Source: Arthrobacter sp. TPD3018
GTDB taxonomy: Bacteria > Pseudomonadota > Alphaproteobacteria > Sphingomonadales > Sphingomonadaceae
DNA length: 64,000 nucleotides
NCBI GenBank assembly: GCA_003075315.1
Contig: QDFQ01000001.1
Location: forward strand, 1,407,998 to 1,471,997
Direction of reading: 5' to 3'
The first letter of the stretch is position 1; each line of letters opens with the position of its first letter. Under the pieces are notes generated by a model, which was given only the letters and a program-made list of their open reading frames with translations, ran no database searches and had not been told where the DNA came from. Position numbers and translations under genes: made by a program. Below, piece by piece: positions 17,108 through 26,626 of the stretch.

Positions 17108-19033
17108 TCAGCGTCGCACGACGTTGTTCGACCGATCGCGGTCGGGCAGCTGATGGTCGGGGTCGAGTTCCGCCTTCACGATCGTTCCCGCGGGCACGGA
17201 CACCGCGGTCGATGCCTGCCGGATCCAGGTTTCGGCGGGCAGGCGTACATCGCGTGTCGTGCCGTTGGCATAGGTCACGCGCAATGTCGCGGGCATCATC
17301 AATCGCTCGCGCGACGTGACCCGGACTAGCGGCGTCCCGTCCTTCGCCGTCTCGATCCCCGCCACGGCCAGATCGAGCTGCCAATTGTGCGCATACCAGC
17401 CCTTCCACCAATAGGACAGATCCTCGCCCGCCTCGCTTTCCATCGCGCGGAAGAAGTCCGCGGGCTGCGGGTGGTGATAGGCCCAGGCGGCGATGAACCG
17501 GCGAAAGGCGGGGTCGAAGCGGTCCGGTCCCAATATCTGTTCGCGCAGCAGGACAAGGCCCAGCGCCGACTTGAAATAGGTGACCGGATGCCGCCACTTT
17601 TCAATCACCGTATCGGCGCGGGACAGGATGGGTGGCGCGGTAGGATCGGCCAGGACGGGGAGGATTTCGTCGACCGGATTGCCGCCGCCTTCGGCATATT
17701 CGCTGTCGCGCTTGGGCGCATATTCGCCGCGATTGAAATCGTCCGATTGGTAGACGTCGATGAACGTATTAAAGCCCTCGTCCATCCACGCATGCCGCCG
17801 TTCGTCGAAACCGACGATCATCGGAAACCAGTTGTGCCCGATCTCATGCGCGGTGACCCAGAACAATTCCTTGCCGGCATCCTCCGGCGCATCGAACACG
17901 ATGCCGGGATATTCCATGCCGCTCGTCGGGCCGGCGACGTTGATCGCGGCCGGCCAAGGATAGGGATACCAGCGCGCCGAGAAGCGCTCGACCGTATCCT
18001 TCACATATTCCGTCGATCGGCCCCAGCGCGCGGTGCCGGCGCTTTCGGCGGGGTAATAGGACATGGCGAGCGCGGTCTTGCCGTCCGGCAGGCGGATACG
18101 CGCCGCATCCCAGGCAAAGGCGGACGAGGCCGAAAACGCGACGTCGCGCGTATTCTGCATGCGATAATGCCAGGTCAACGTACCGGTGTTTCGCGGCCGT
18201 GACCCCGGGTCGCCGATCTCCGCGACGCTGCGGATCGGCACCGTCATGTCGCTGCGCCGCGCCGCATCGAGCCGCGCAGCCTGCGTCGGGGTCAGGACCT
18301 CGCGCGGGTTCATCAATTCGCCGGACCCCGCCATCAGCATCGATGCCGGCAGCGTCACCCAATAATCGAAGTCACCATATTCGAGGTAGAATTCCTGCGC
18401 GAGATACGGCGCCGTGTCCCAGCCGCGGATGTCGTCGTACACCGCCATGCGCGGATACCATTGCGCGATGTCGTAAATCTCGCCGTCCCGCGATCGCCCC
18501 CAGGAGGTGCGTCCGCCCCATTCCCCCGGGATGGTGTAATGATAGCGGATCGTGACCACCGCCTTCGCATGCGGCGCAAGCGCGGTCGGCAACCGCAGCT
18601 GCGCCCGCGTATCGCTGACCAGCGGCGCGACGGACACGGCCTTGCCGGTTCCGACCGCAACGCCGACCGCATCCAGCGCCATGCCGTCGGTATGGCCACC
18701 CGCCCCGCCGCCCCGCGCCATGCCGCCGCGCGAGCCGGGCTTGTAGAGATTCTGATCGATCTGCAGCCACAGGACGTCGAGCGTATCGGGGCTGCTGTTG
18801 GTATAGGTGATCGTCGCCGTCCCGGCGATCGTCTTAGCGACGGGATCGAGCGTCACGCGCAGCTGATAGTCGGCGCGGTTCTGCCAATAATCCGGGCCGG
18901 GCAGCCCGTTCGCGCTGCGATAGCGGTTGATCGGTTGCGCCATGTCGAACGGCGCGAACGTCTCACGCGGTTGATAGTCCTGCGCGCTGGCGGCCGTGGC
19001 GGCCAGCGCAAGCAGGAGCGGTGCGGGCCTCAA
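17108..19033 (-). CDS. M1-family zinc metallopeptidase, exported
   Basis: About 641 residues with signal peptide (LLLALAATAASAQ). The gluzincin site is complete: His396-Glu397-x-x-His400 in HEIGHNWF and the third ligand Glu419 in MDEGFNTF. The N-terminal part is the beta-sandwich that precedes the thermolysin-like domain. This is the exported aminopeptidase-like branch common in sphingomonads and Bacteroidetes; the classical GAMEN motif reads SGMEYPG here. TTG 19033 overlaps the stop of the upstream phosphatase (TTGA), so I prefer it to the longer frame beginning at 19087. Likely role: degradation of extracellular or periplasmic peptides. Confidence 0.9.
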   Translation of the reverse strand: MRPAPLLLALAATAASAQDYQPRETFAPFDMAQPINRYRSANGLPGPDYWQNRADYQLRVTLDPVAKTIAGTATITYTNSSPDTLDVLWLQIDQNLYKPGSRGGMARGGGAGGHTDGMALDAVGVAVGTGKAVSVAPLVSDTRAQLRLPTALAPHAKAVVTIRYHYTIPGEWGGRTSWGRSRDGEIYDIAQWYPRMAVYDDIRGWDTAPYLAQEFYLEYGDFDYWVTLPASMLMAGSGELMNPREVLTPTQAARLDAARRSDMTVPIRSVAEIGDPGSRPRNTGTLTWHYRMQNTRDVAFSASSAFAWDAARIRLPDGKTALAMSYYPAESAGTARWGRSTEYVKDTVERFSARWYPYPWPAAINVAGPTSGMEYPGIVFDAPEDAGKELFWVTAHEIGHNWFPMIVGFDERRHAWMDEGFNTFIDVYQSDDFNRGEYAPKRDSEYAEGGGNPVDEILPVLADPTAPPILSRADTVIEKWRHPVTYFKSALGLVLLREQILGPDRFDPAFRRFIAAWAYHHPQPADFFRAMESEAGEDLSYWWKGWYAHNWQLDLAVAGIETAKDGTPLVRVTSRERLMMPATLRVTYANGTTRDVRLPAETWIRQASTAVSVPAGTIVKAELDPDHQLPDRDRSNNVVRR

Positions 19034-19866
19034 CGGTCGAGCTTCGGCATCACGCGTTGCGCAACCAGCGCCTCTTCCGCGGCGCAACCCTGCGGGCGGG
19101 GCGTCGCGGGATCGGCGCGCAGCCGGTCGATCTCGGCGCGCGCAGCTGCCAAGTCCTGCTGGAATGCCGGCTTGGTCCGCACCAGCGCCATCGTCGCGCT
19201 CGCCGACAGCATGCCGCCCTCGACCGCGCTTTCGTTATGCGCGCCGCAGACGAAGCGGCTGTCGCCATAGGCCCGGCCGCGCCGGAGGATCGGCCCGGCG
19301 CGATCGGGCGCCAGTTCGGTGAGGATCAGCGCCCAGGTCCACCCCCAGGTGGTATGCCCTGACGGATAATCGTAACTGTCGGCAAGCTGCGCGACCGGCT
19401 GGCACACCTTGCCCTTGTCCTGATGATAGGGGCGGGCGCGGCGGTAGAAATTCTTGGCGATGTTGGTCTGCGCCGCCGTATCGGCGCCGGCCCGCGAGAT
19501 CAGGCGAAGCGTCAACGGCGCGGTCTCCGGTGTCAGCGTGACGCCGACCGCGCAGCTGAAATCGCGCATCAGCGCCGGCCGCGAGGTATCGGCATCGTTC
19601 GTCGCGAGCTGCCACCGCGGCGTACCGACCAGCTTGCGCGTCGCCCGGAAGATGATCCGGTCGGTGTCATAGCGCGGATCGCCCTTGCGCGGCGCCGGTT
19701 CGAGCACGTGCGTGACGTCAAACTCCCCGGCGCTGAGGTAGCCAGGATTGTCGCTTTTCGCAGTGCTGCCACCTGCGCCGAAGGCGAGCAGCAGGCCGCT
19801 CGCGACGATCGCGGCGGTGCGGGTGGGACGGCGGGAAACGGGCGAGGGGCGGGCGTCGATGGGCAT
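19030..19866 (-). CDS. PAP2-family acid phosphatase (class A-like), atypical active site
   Basis: 278 residues, signal peptide followed by a vanadium-chloroperoxidase-fold phosphatase domain. First motif KNFYRRARPY, second YPSGHTTWGW and third DSRFVCGAH are all present. The Asp that normally follows the third-motif His (SRx5Hx3D) is Ala: the sequence reads His-Asn-Glu-Ser-Ala-Val-Glu. The nucleophilic and phosphate-binding residues are otherwise intact, so the enzyme may still be active with altered charge relay. ATG 19866 is the best start. It is translationally coupled to the M1 peptidase gene and lies just downstream of the RND pump gene. Confidence 0.85.
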   Translation of the reverse strand: MPIDARPSPVSRRPTRTAAIVASGLLLAFGAGGSTAKSDNPGYLSAGEFDVTHVLEPAPRKGDPRYDTDRIIFRATRKLVGTPRWQLATNDADTSRPALMRDFSCAVGVTLTPETAPLTLRLISRAGADTAAQTNIAKNFYRRARPYHQDKGKVCQPVAQLADSYDYPSGHTTWGWTWALILTELAPDRAGPILRRGRAYGDSRFVCGAHNESAVEGGMLSASATMALVRTKPAFQQDLAAARAEIDRLRADPATPRPQGCAAEEALVAQRVMPKLDR

Positions 19867-19935
19867 GGCCGAACTCGGATGTGAGACTCGGCGGTGACTT
19901 TGTATCATTCCCACCGGCTCCACAACCGGCTGCGA

Positions 19936-22900
19936 TCATGCCGACGGCTGTTCGTCGCTACGGCGCCGCGCCGTCCGTCGCTCGATCCAGGCATATAGGC
20001 TGGGTAACAGCAGCAACGTCAGGATCGTCGAAGTGATGATCCCGCCGATGACCACGGTGGCGAGCGGCCGCTGCACCTCCGCCCCCGCGCCGGTCGCGAT
20101 CGCCATCGGCACGAACCCGACCGAGGCGACCAGCGCGGTCGACAGCACCGGCCGCAGCCGATCGTGCGCGCCCTGCCGCACCGCATCCTCGACCGGCAGC
20201 GGATCGCCCTCGCGCCCGTCGCGGAGCGCGTTGATATGGTCGATCAGGACCAAGCCGTTCAGCATCGCGATTCCGGACAAGGCGATGAAGCCGATCGCCG
20301 CGGTGATCGAAAACGGCATGCCGCGCAGCCACAGCGCCAAGACGCCGCCCGTCACGGCAAAGGGGATGCCCGTGTAGACGATCGCCGCCTCGCGCACGCT
20401 GCCGAGCGCCGCATAGACCAACGCGAAGATCAGGATCAGCGCGACCGGCACGACGATCGACAGGCGTTTCTGCGCCGCCTCCAGCTGGTGATACTGGCCG
20501 CCGAACTCGATGCGATAGCCCGGCGGCAGCTTCACTTGCCCGTCGATCGCGGCTTTCGCCCGCTGGACATAGCCTTCGAGATCACTGGTCGACAGATTGA
20601 CCATCAGCGCCGCCCGGCGGTTGGTGTCGTCGTGCAGGATCGGCTCGACGATCCGCGTCTGCCGCAGCCGCGCGACCCGCGACAACGGCACCATGCCGTA
20701 CTCGCCGACGCGTAGGGGCAGTGCGAGGATCGCGGACGGATCGGCGCGCAGGCTTTCGGGCATGCGGATCACGATCGCATGGCGCGCGGGGCCATGCGGG
20801 ATGAAGCCCACCTCTGCCCCGGCAAGGGCGTCGCGGATCGCGTTGTTCACCTCCTCGGCGCCGAGATTGAGGCGGATCAGCGCGTCGCGATCGAGATCGA
20901 CGACGATGCTCTTGGGGCGGCCGGCCGTTTCGAACTCGACGCCCTCGGTGCCGGGCAGCTTTTCCAGAATGGTCTTCGCCTTCGCCGCGGCCTGCTCCAG
21001 CCGGTCGTAATCGTCGCCGTAGATCTTGACCGACACGTCGGCGCGGACGCCCTCCAGCATCTCGTTGAAGCGCATTTCGATCGGCTGGGCGAATTCGAAA
21101 TTCTGGCCTGCGTAGACGCGGCGTGCGACCTTTTCGATGCCGGCGATCAGCTCCTGCTTCGTGCGCGGCATGCCGTCGCCGGTCGGCCAGCCCTTTTGGG
21201 GGCTGTAGAAGATGTAGAGGTCGTTCTCGTTCGGCGGCATCGGATCGGTCGCCACCTCGCTGGTGCCGATGCGTGAGAAGGTGTGCGTGACCTGCGGATA
21301 GGCGCGACGGATCGCGGCCTCGGTCCGCTGCTCGATCGCCAGGCTGTCTTCCAGCGACATGCCGACCGGGCGATAGACCATGGCGGTGATCGCGCCTTCG
21401 TCGAGCTGCGGGGTGAACTGCGATCCCAGCGTCTTGAAGACGAGGAAGGTCGCGGCGAGCAGCGCCACGGCGCCGATGACGAGCAGCACCGGATGCGCGA
21501 GTGCCCGGTTCAGCGCGGGTGTGTAGACGCGCTCCGCCACGCCGACGAAGCCTTTGCGATGATCCTCCTCTGCGTCGGCGGCGGGGGCGCGGAGCAGCCA
21601 TGCCGACAAAGCGGGGACGATCGTGAAGGTCCACGCCAGCCCTGCGACGATCGCCAGCATCACCGCCTGCGCCATGGGCTGGAACAGCTTGCCCTCCACT
21701 CCGCCGAGGCTCAGCACCGGGACATAGACCAGGGCGATGATCGCGATGCCGAAGAACGTCGGGCGCGCGACCATGCGCGCCGCATGCGCGACGACGTCGC
21801 GGCGTTCCTCCGCGGTCAGGTCTTCGCCCTTGTCGCGGCGGCGGACGGCCATCAACCGCAGGCTGTTCTCGACCACCACGATCGCGCCGTCGACAATTAA
21901 CCCGAAATCGAGCGCGCCGAGGCTCATCAGATTGCCCGACACGCCGATCGCATGCATCCCAGACACGGTGACGAGGAAGGCGAGCGGGATGACGAGCGCC
22001 ACGATCAGCGCCGCGCGCCAATTGCCCATGACCAGCAACAGCACGAGCGCGACCAGCAGCGCGCCCTCGCCCAAATTCTTCTCGACCGTATGGATGGTGC
22101 GGTCGACCAGATCGGCGCGGCTATACTGGCGATCGATCACCATGCCCTTGGGCAGCGCGGCGCGGATGCCCGGCAACGCGTCCTCGACCGCCAAAGCGGT
22201 TTCGCGGCTGTTCTGCCCGACGAGCATCATCACCGTGCCCAGCACCGTCTCGCGCCCGTTCTGCGTCGCCGCGCCCTGCCGCGGGGCCGCGCCGATCACG
22301 ACATCGGCGAGGTCGCGCACCTGCAACGGCAGAACGCCGGCAGCGAACTTCACGGGGATCGCGCCGATTTGCGTCGCATTTAGCACGCGCGCGTCGGTGC
22401 GGACGGTGAAACGCTCAGGCCCGCGCCGGATGATGCCGCCGCCCGCGTTCTCGACATTCTTCGCCACCGCCGCGGCAAGTTCGCCGGCCGTGACGCCATG
22501 CAGCCTCAGCCGCACGGGATCGGGCGCGACGACGAACTGCTCCTCCAGCCCGCCGTTCGAATTGACGTCGGCGACACCCGCCACCGCGCGCAGCATCGGG
22601 CGGACGGTATATTCCTGTGCCTCGTAGAGCTCCATCAACTGGCGCTGCGCGTCCATGCCCGCCGGCGGGCGGCGCCATTCCAGCGTGTAGTAATAGATCT
22701 CGCCCAAACCGGTGGTGATCGGGGCGAGTTGCGGCGTGCTGCCGGGGGGCAATTGGTTCTGTACCGCGGTCAGCCGTTCGGTGACGAGTTGGCGCGCCTT
22801 CAGCTGATCGGTGCCGTCCTTATAGAGCAACGTGACCTGGCTGAGCCCGGTCTTGGTCAGCGAACGCGTCTGGTCGAGCCCGGGCTGCCCCCCCATCGCG

Positions 22901-23109
22901 CGCTCGATCGGCAGCGTCACCAGCCGCTCGATCTCCTCGGGCGCCAGCGCGGGGACCTGCGTGTTGATCTGCACCTGCACGCCGGTGATATCGGGGATCG
23001 CATCGATTTGCAGACTGGCGAATGACCACAGGCCTGCCGCGGCGACAAGTACGGTGATAAGCGCCACCGCAAGCCGGTGGTACGTGACATAATGCAGCCA
23101 GCGGTTCAT
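19936..23109 (-). CDS. Heavy-metal efflux RND transporter (CzcA/CusA family)
   Basis: 1057-residue inner-membrane proton/substrate antiporter. N-terminal TM helix, two large periplasmic loops and the TM4 proton-relay signature DFGLIVDGAIVVVEN with Asp401, Asp407 and Glu414, which is diagnostic of the HME branch of RND pumps. Other HME landmarks are QPIEMRFNEMLEGVRADV and LSGIAMLNGLVLIDHIN. ATG 23109 overlaps the outer-membrane-factor stop in ATGA; the much longer frame extending to 24354 is only the antisense-style readthrough of the neighbour. No membrane-fusion (CzcB/CusB) gene is present on either side, which is abnormal. Metal specificity (Cu/Ag versus Zn/Co/Cd) is not certain. Confidence 0.93.
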   Translation of the reverse strand: MNRWLHYVTYHRLAVALITVLVAAAGLWSFASLQIDAIPDITGVQVQINTQVPALAPEEIERLVTLPIERAMGGQPGLDQTRSLTKTGLSQVTLLYKDGTDQLKARQLVTERLTAVQNQLPPGSTPQLAPITTGLGEIYYYTLEWRRPPAGMDAQRQLMELYEAQEYTVRPMLRAVAGVADVNSNGGLEEQFVVAPDPVRLRLHGVTAGELAAAVAKNVENAGGGIIRRGPERFTVRTDARVLNATQIGAIPVKFAAGVLPLQVRDLADVVIGAAPRQGAATQNGRETVLGTVMMLVGQNSRETALAVEDALPGIRAALPKGMVIDRQYSRADLVDRTIHTVEKNLGEGALLVALVLLLVMGNWRAALIVALVIPLAFLVTVSGMHAIGVSGNLMSLGALDFGLIVDGAIVVVENSLRLMAVRRRDKGEDLTAEERRDVVAHAARMVARPTFFGIAIIALVYVPVLSLGGVEGKLFQPMAQAVMLAIVAGLAWTFTIVPALSAWLLRAPAADAEEDHRKGFVGVAERVYTPALNRALAHPVLLVIGAVALLAATFLVFKTLGSQFTPQLDEGAITAMVYRPVGMSLEDSLAIEQRTEAAIRRAYPQVTHTFSRIGTSEVATDPMPPNENDLYIFYSPQKGWPTGDGMPRTKQELIAGIEKVARRVYAGQNFEFAQPIEMRFNEMLEGVRADVSVKIYGDDYDRLEQAAAKAKTILEKLPGTEGVEFETAGRPKSIVVDLDRDALIRLNLGAEEVNNAIRDALAGAEVGFIPHGPARHAIVIRMPESLRADPSAILALPLRVGEYGMVPLSRVARLRQTRIVEPILHDDTNRRAALMVNLSTSDLEGYVQRAKAAIDGQVKLPPGYRIEFGGQYHQLEAAQKRLSIVVPVALILIFALVYAALGSVREAAIVYTGIPFAVTGGVLALWLRGMPFSITAAIGFIALSGIAMLNGLVLIDHINALRDGREGDPLPVEDAVRQGAHDRLRPVLSTALVASVGFVPMAIATGAGAEVQRPLATVVIGGIITSTILTLLLLPSLYAWIERRTARRRSDEQPSA

Positions 23110-24368
23110 CGCGCCAGCGGTTCCCCGCCGTTGAGCGCGCGCAATTGCAGCAGCGCCTCCAGCGCCTCGCGCCGGGTATCGAGCATGGCGTTGACCGCCT
23201 CGACATAGCTTTGCTGCATCTGGGTGTAGGTGGTCAGCGGGATGGCGCCCAACCGATAGTTGCGATCGGCGTCGACCGCCGCCTGTGCGAAGCGTTTGGG
23301 GGTCTCGCCGTCCCATTGCGCCAGCGCCTCGCGCTTCGCCGCATATTGCGCCGCCTGATCGAAGACGTCGCGCGCGATCCGGCGTTCGGCATTGACCAGC
23401 GTCGCATTGGCCTGCGCTTGCCGACCCTGTTCGACCGCGACCTCGCCTGCCTGCCGGTTCCACAGCGGAATGCTGGTCGACAGGCGGACGCCGTAATTGG
23501 TTTCGCGGATGTCGGACCGGGCACGGTCGTAATAGGGGCCGACGCTGACGATCGGGATTCGCGCCTTCTTCGCGAGATCGACGCGCAACCCCTGCTGCTC
23601 GAATTGCGCACGCAGCGCCTTCAGCTCGAAGTTGTTTTCGGAGGCCCGGTTCGCCAGCACCTGTCCGGAGGGTAGGGCGGGCAGCGCCATATCCGGGCGG
23701 ACGATGCGGATGCGCGCGGCGAAGGGGGCGCCGCGCAGCTGGTTGAGTTCGTAGAGGATCGAATTGGCCTCGGCATCGGCCGTCGCGGCGGTGCGCTCCG
23801 CGCCGATCGCGCTCGCAACCAACGATGCAGCCTCCAGCTGCGGCGACGGCCCGGCAGGATCGCGCGAGACGATCACCTTCGCCAGTGTCCGCATCCGCCC
23901 GGCCACCTCGCGCGCGGCGGCGGCCTTTTCGTCCGCGGCGAACAGGCCGTAGCCCAGCGAGCGGGCACGGGCGGCGAGCGTCGCGTCGAATTGCTGCAAG
24001 CCGATCCGTGCCAGCGCCACCTGGCGGTCGGCGATCGCCCGGCGCAGCGCGATACGCCCGCCGAACTCGATCGGCTGGACGACCGACACGGCATAGGTCA
24101 GCCCTTCGCCGGTGACGGCGCCGCTGGTGACGTCCTGCGCGCGGCGCTGACCGAATTCCACCACTGCCTCGGGATCGGCCCAGCGCCCAGCCGCGTCGCG
24201 CTCGACGCCCGCCGTCTCGATCTGCCGCTGGTAGAATTGCCGTTCGGGATTGTGGGTGACGACGTCCTGCGCGAGCGCATCGAGCGATAGCGCGGTAGAC
24301 TGGGCGGTAGATTGGGCCGCCGCAGGCGACGCCGCAACCATCAGACAGACGCACGCAACGGTCCGCAT
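23106..24368 (-). CDS. Outer-membrane efflux factor (TolC/CzcC family)
   Basis: 420 residues with signal peptide (ACVCLMVAASPAAA). It has the long Ala/Arg/Gln-rich helical repeats of TolC-like channel proteins: the first half around GLTYAVSVVQPIEFGGR and the second around YGVRLSTSIPLWNRQAGE, the internal duplication typical of CzcC. First gene of the RND operon, overlapping it by four bases. Divergent from the two-component system at 24586, which is likely its regulator. It would normally connect to the pump through an adaptor, but none is encoded here. Confidence 0.9.
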   Translation of the reverse strand: MRTVACVCLMVAASPAAAQSTAQSTALSLDALAQDVVTHNPERQFYQRQIETAGVERDAAGRWADPEAVVEFGQRRAQDVTSGAVTGEGLTYAVSVVQPIEFGGRIALRRAIADRQVALARIGLQQFDATLAARARSLGYGLFAADEKAAAAREVAGRMRTLAKVIVSRDPAGPSPQLEAASLVASAIGAERTAATADAEANSILYELNQLRGAPFAARIRIVRPDMALPALPSGQVLANRASENNFELKALRAQFEQQGLRVDLAKKARIPIVSVGPYYDRARSDIRETNYGVRLSTSIPLWNRQAGEVAVEQGRQAQANATLVNAERRIARDVFDQAAQYAAKREALAQWDGETPKRFAQAAVDADRNYRLGAIPLTTYTQMQQSYVEAVNAMLDTRREALEALLQLRALNGGEPLAR

Positions 24369-24585
24369 CGCAAACTCCGGGTTCCTGTTGCCCGGCTGGT
24401 AGGCATCGGCGCGGCCAGGTGTCGACTAAATCACGGTTTATTTTCCGGGGCCGATCGCCGTCTGGCGGAGTGTGCCCTTGTCTCCCCAGCCAGAGGGTGA
24501 TGAGCCGTTAGCTCCGCACACGCGGGTCAAACCTAAATTGCTATTCAGTTGACCCCACCCCAACCGCAAGGCGATCAGACCGCTC

Positions 24586-25263
24586 ATGGCGCGCATCCTG
24601 CTCATCGAAGACGACGACGGCACGGCCGACGAGATCGGTCTGGAGCTGACCTCGAGCGGCCATGGCGTCACGCGCGTTGCCGCGCTGGAACCGGCACGGG
24701 CGCTGTCGACCGGCGAGCCTTTCGATCTGCTGATCCTCGATCGCCAGCTGCCCGATGGTGAGGGGCTGAAGCTGCTGTCCGACCTCAGACGGACCGGCCA
24801 GCGTACGCCTGCGCTGGTACTGAGCGCGCTGGGCAGCCTGGACGACCGGGTGCGCGGCCTGCGCGCAGGTGGCGACGACTATCTTCCCAAGCCCTTCGCG
24901 TTGGTCGAACTGGTCGCGCGGGTCGAGGCGCTGCTACGCCGGCCCAACGATACGCGCGCGACGCGGCTGATCGCCGGGCCGTTGGAGCTGGACCTCTTGG
25001 CCGGCACCGCGACGCGGGCCGGACGCCCGCTCGGCTTGCTGCCGCGCGAACTCAAGCTGCTCGACTATATGGTGCGCCGGGCCGGCCAGATCGTCACCCG
25101 CGCAATGCTGCTGCGCGACGTCTGGGGCTATAGCTTCGAACCCAACACGAATGTCGTCGATGTCCACCTCGGTCGCCTGCGCCGCAAGATCGATGGCGAG
25201 GGCGAGACACCGATGATTCGCAACGTGCGCGGCCAGGGGTATGTCCTTGACGCGCCGCTCTGA
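24586..25263 (+). CDS. OmpR/PhoB-family response regulator
   Basis: 225 residues. Receiver domain residues 1-115 with acidic pocket (IEDDD), phospho-acceptor Asp52 in LILDRQLPDG, and Lys102 in YLPKPF. The C-terminal winged helix (about 130-225) has LLPRELKLLDYMVRR and VDVHLGRLRRKID. It should regulate the divergent efflux operon, as CusR/CzcR-type regulators do, and is coupled to the histidine kinase by a 23-bp overlap. The 217-bp intergenic space carries two separated CTAAAT words but no clear classic cus box. Confidence 0.95.
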   Translation: MARILLIEDDDGTADEIGLELTSSGHGVTRVAALEPARALSTGEPFDLLILDRQLPDGEGLKLLSDLRRTGQRTPALVLSALGSLDDRVRGLRAGGDDYLPKPFALVELVARVEALLRRPNDTRATRLIAGPLELDLLAGTATRAGRPLGLLPRELKLLDYMVRRAGQIVTRAMLLRDVWGYSFEPNTNVVDVHLGRLRRKIDGEGETPMIRNVRGQGYVLDAPL

Positions 25264-26614
25264 TCCGCGCACCCGATCGACGTGGCGCTGGGGCGGGGCG
25301 CTGGCGGCGATGCTGGTCGTCCAGTCGCTGGTCATGACCGCCGCCTTCTGGATGCTCGCCAACGGCAGCCACCGGCGCGCGATCGAACATGCGCTGGGCG
25401 AGGATTGCGCCTTCTTCGCCCTGACCCCGGCGGAGGAGCGGCCCGAGGAATTGCGCGAAAAGCTCACCCGCGACATCCATCGCGATCGCTTCCTGGGGCT
25501 GTTCGACGCGCGCGGTCGCCTGATCGCGGGGAACATCGCGCGGCTTCCGAGGGCGCAGCCGAAGGGCCGATCCTTTGTCGCCGACCTCGCGCCGACGGAA
25601 TTGCCCGGCAAGCGGAGCGACGAAGCGCGCGTCATGGTCTGTCCCATGCCCAATGGCACGCGATTGCTGACCGGCATCGACCTCGACGATACCGAGGAGG
25701 CGTTGCAGCTGATCTGGCAATCCTTGCTGCTGGGGCTGGTGCCGGGCGTGTTGCTCGCCGTCGCCTTCGGCTTCGTTGCCGGGCGCCGCGCCGCGCGGCA
25801 GGTGGATACCGTCCGCCGACTGACGCAGCAGATCGTGTCAGGGGACCTCGAACAACGGCTGCCCGTGGCGGCCTATCCCGACAGTTTCGGGCTGCTCTGC
25901 GCGCATATCAACACGATGCTCGACCGGCTCCAGCAACTGGTGGGGGACGTGCGTGGGATCGGCGATGACATCGCGCATCAGATGCGAACGCCGCTCACGA
26001 GGCTGCGCGCCAGGATCGATCGGGGGTTGCGCGATGCCGCCGATCGCGCGGCGTTCGCTGCCGTGGCGGATCAGGCGCTTGCCGAAATCGATACGTTGCT
26101 CGGCATCGTCAGCGCGCTACTGCGCCTGCGGGAGATGGAGGATCATGCCCGCCGCAGCCGCTTCGCGCCCGTCGACCTGGCGCGCCTGGTCGATGATGCC
26201 TGCGACTTGTATCGCCCCGCCGCGGAAGACCGCGGCCTCACGCTGCGCTGCTCGATCGCGCCGGTACCGCCCGTCGAGGGCGACGCCAGCCTGCTGATGG
26301 AAGCGCTCGCCAATCTAATCGACAATGCGATGAAATTCGGCCCGGCGGGCGGGACGGTCCACGTCTCGGTCGGGCCCCTCAGCGAGGGCGCGATCATTTC
26401 CGTCGCGGACGATGGCGAGGGTATACCCCCCGCCGATCGCGCCTTCGTGACCCAGCGTTTCTATCGCGCGCGCGCCGATGGCGGCGGCGCGGGGCTGGGG
26501 CTCAGCCTGGTCAAGGCGATTGCGGACCTGCACGCCTTCGACCTCCGCTTCGCCGACACGGGTAGCGCCGTGTCGCTCATCGTCAGGCGATCGGAGGCGC
26601 GCGCGTCGGGCTGA
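25241..26614 (+). CDS. Sensor histidine kinase (HAMP-HisKA-HATPase)
   Basis: 457 residues. TM1 at about 19-41, periplasmic loop about 42-157, TM2 about 160-181, HAMP to about 235, phospho-acceptor His246 in DIAHQMRTPLTRL, then the ATPase domain with N box LIDNAMKFGPAGG, DDGEGIPPADR and GAGLGLSLVKAIA. It partners with the response regulator it overlaps. The periplasmic sensor has a lone Cys (about 56) and another near 134, and few His, so metal sensing is possible but not obvious. The signal is inferred from the adjacent metal-type pump. Confidence 0.93.
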   Translation: MSLTRRSDPRTRSTWRWGGALAAMLVVQSLVMTAAFWMLANGSHRRAIEHALGEDCAFFALTPAEERPEELREKLTRDIHRDRFLGLFDARGRLIAGNIARLPRAQPKGRSFVADLAPTELPGKRSDEARVMVCPMPNGTRLLTGIDLDDTEEALQLIWQSLLLGLVPGVLLAVAFGFVAGRRAARQVDTVRRLTQQIVSGDLEQRLPVAAYPDSFGLLCAHINTMLDRLQQLVGDVRGIGDDIAHQMRTPLTRLRARIDRGLRDAADRAAFAAVADQALAEIDTLLGIVSALLRLREMEDHARRSRFAPVDLARLVDDACDLYRPAAEDRGLTLRCSIAPVPPVEGDASLLMEALANLIDNAMKFGPAGGTVHVSVGPLSEGAIISVADDGEGIPPADRAFVTQRFYRARADGGGAGLGLSLVKAIADLHAFDLRFADTGSAVSLIVRRSEARASG

Positions 26615-26626
26615 CCCGGGCCGCGA

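Noticed and set aside
17001..17597. Extension of the serine hydrolase to 637 residues
   Set aside because: Runs through the M1 peptidase gene in another frame; the real N-terminus is the signal peptide near 17000.
23110..24354. N-terminal extension that would make the RND pump 1472 residues
   Set aside because: The extension is the outer-membrane-factor gene read in another frame; the natural pump start ATG 23109 overlaps the factor stop.
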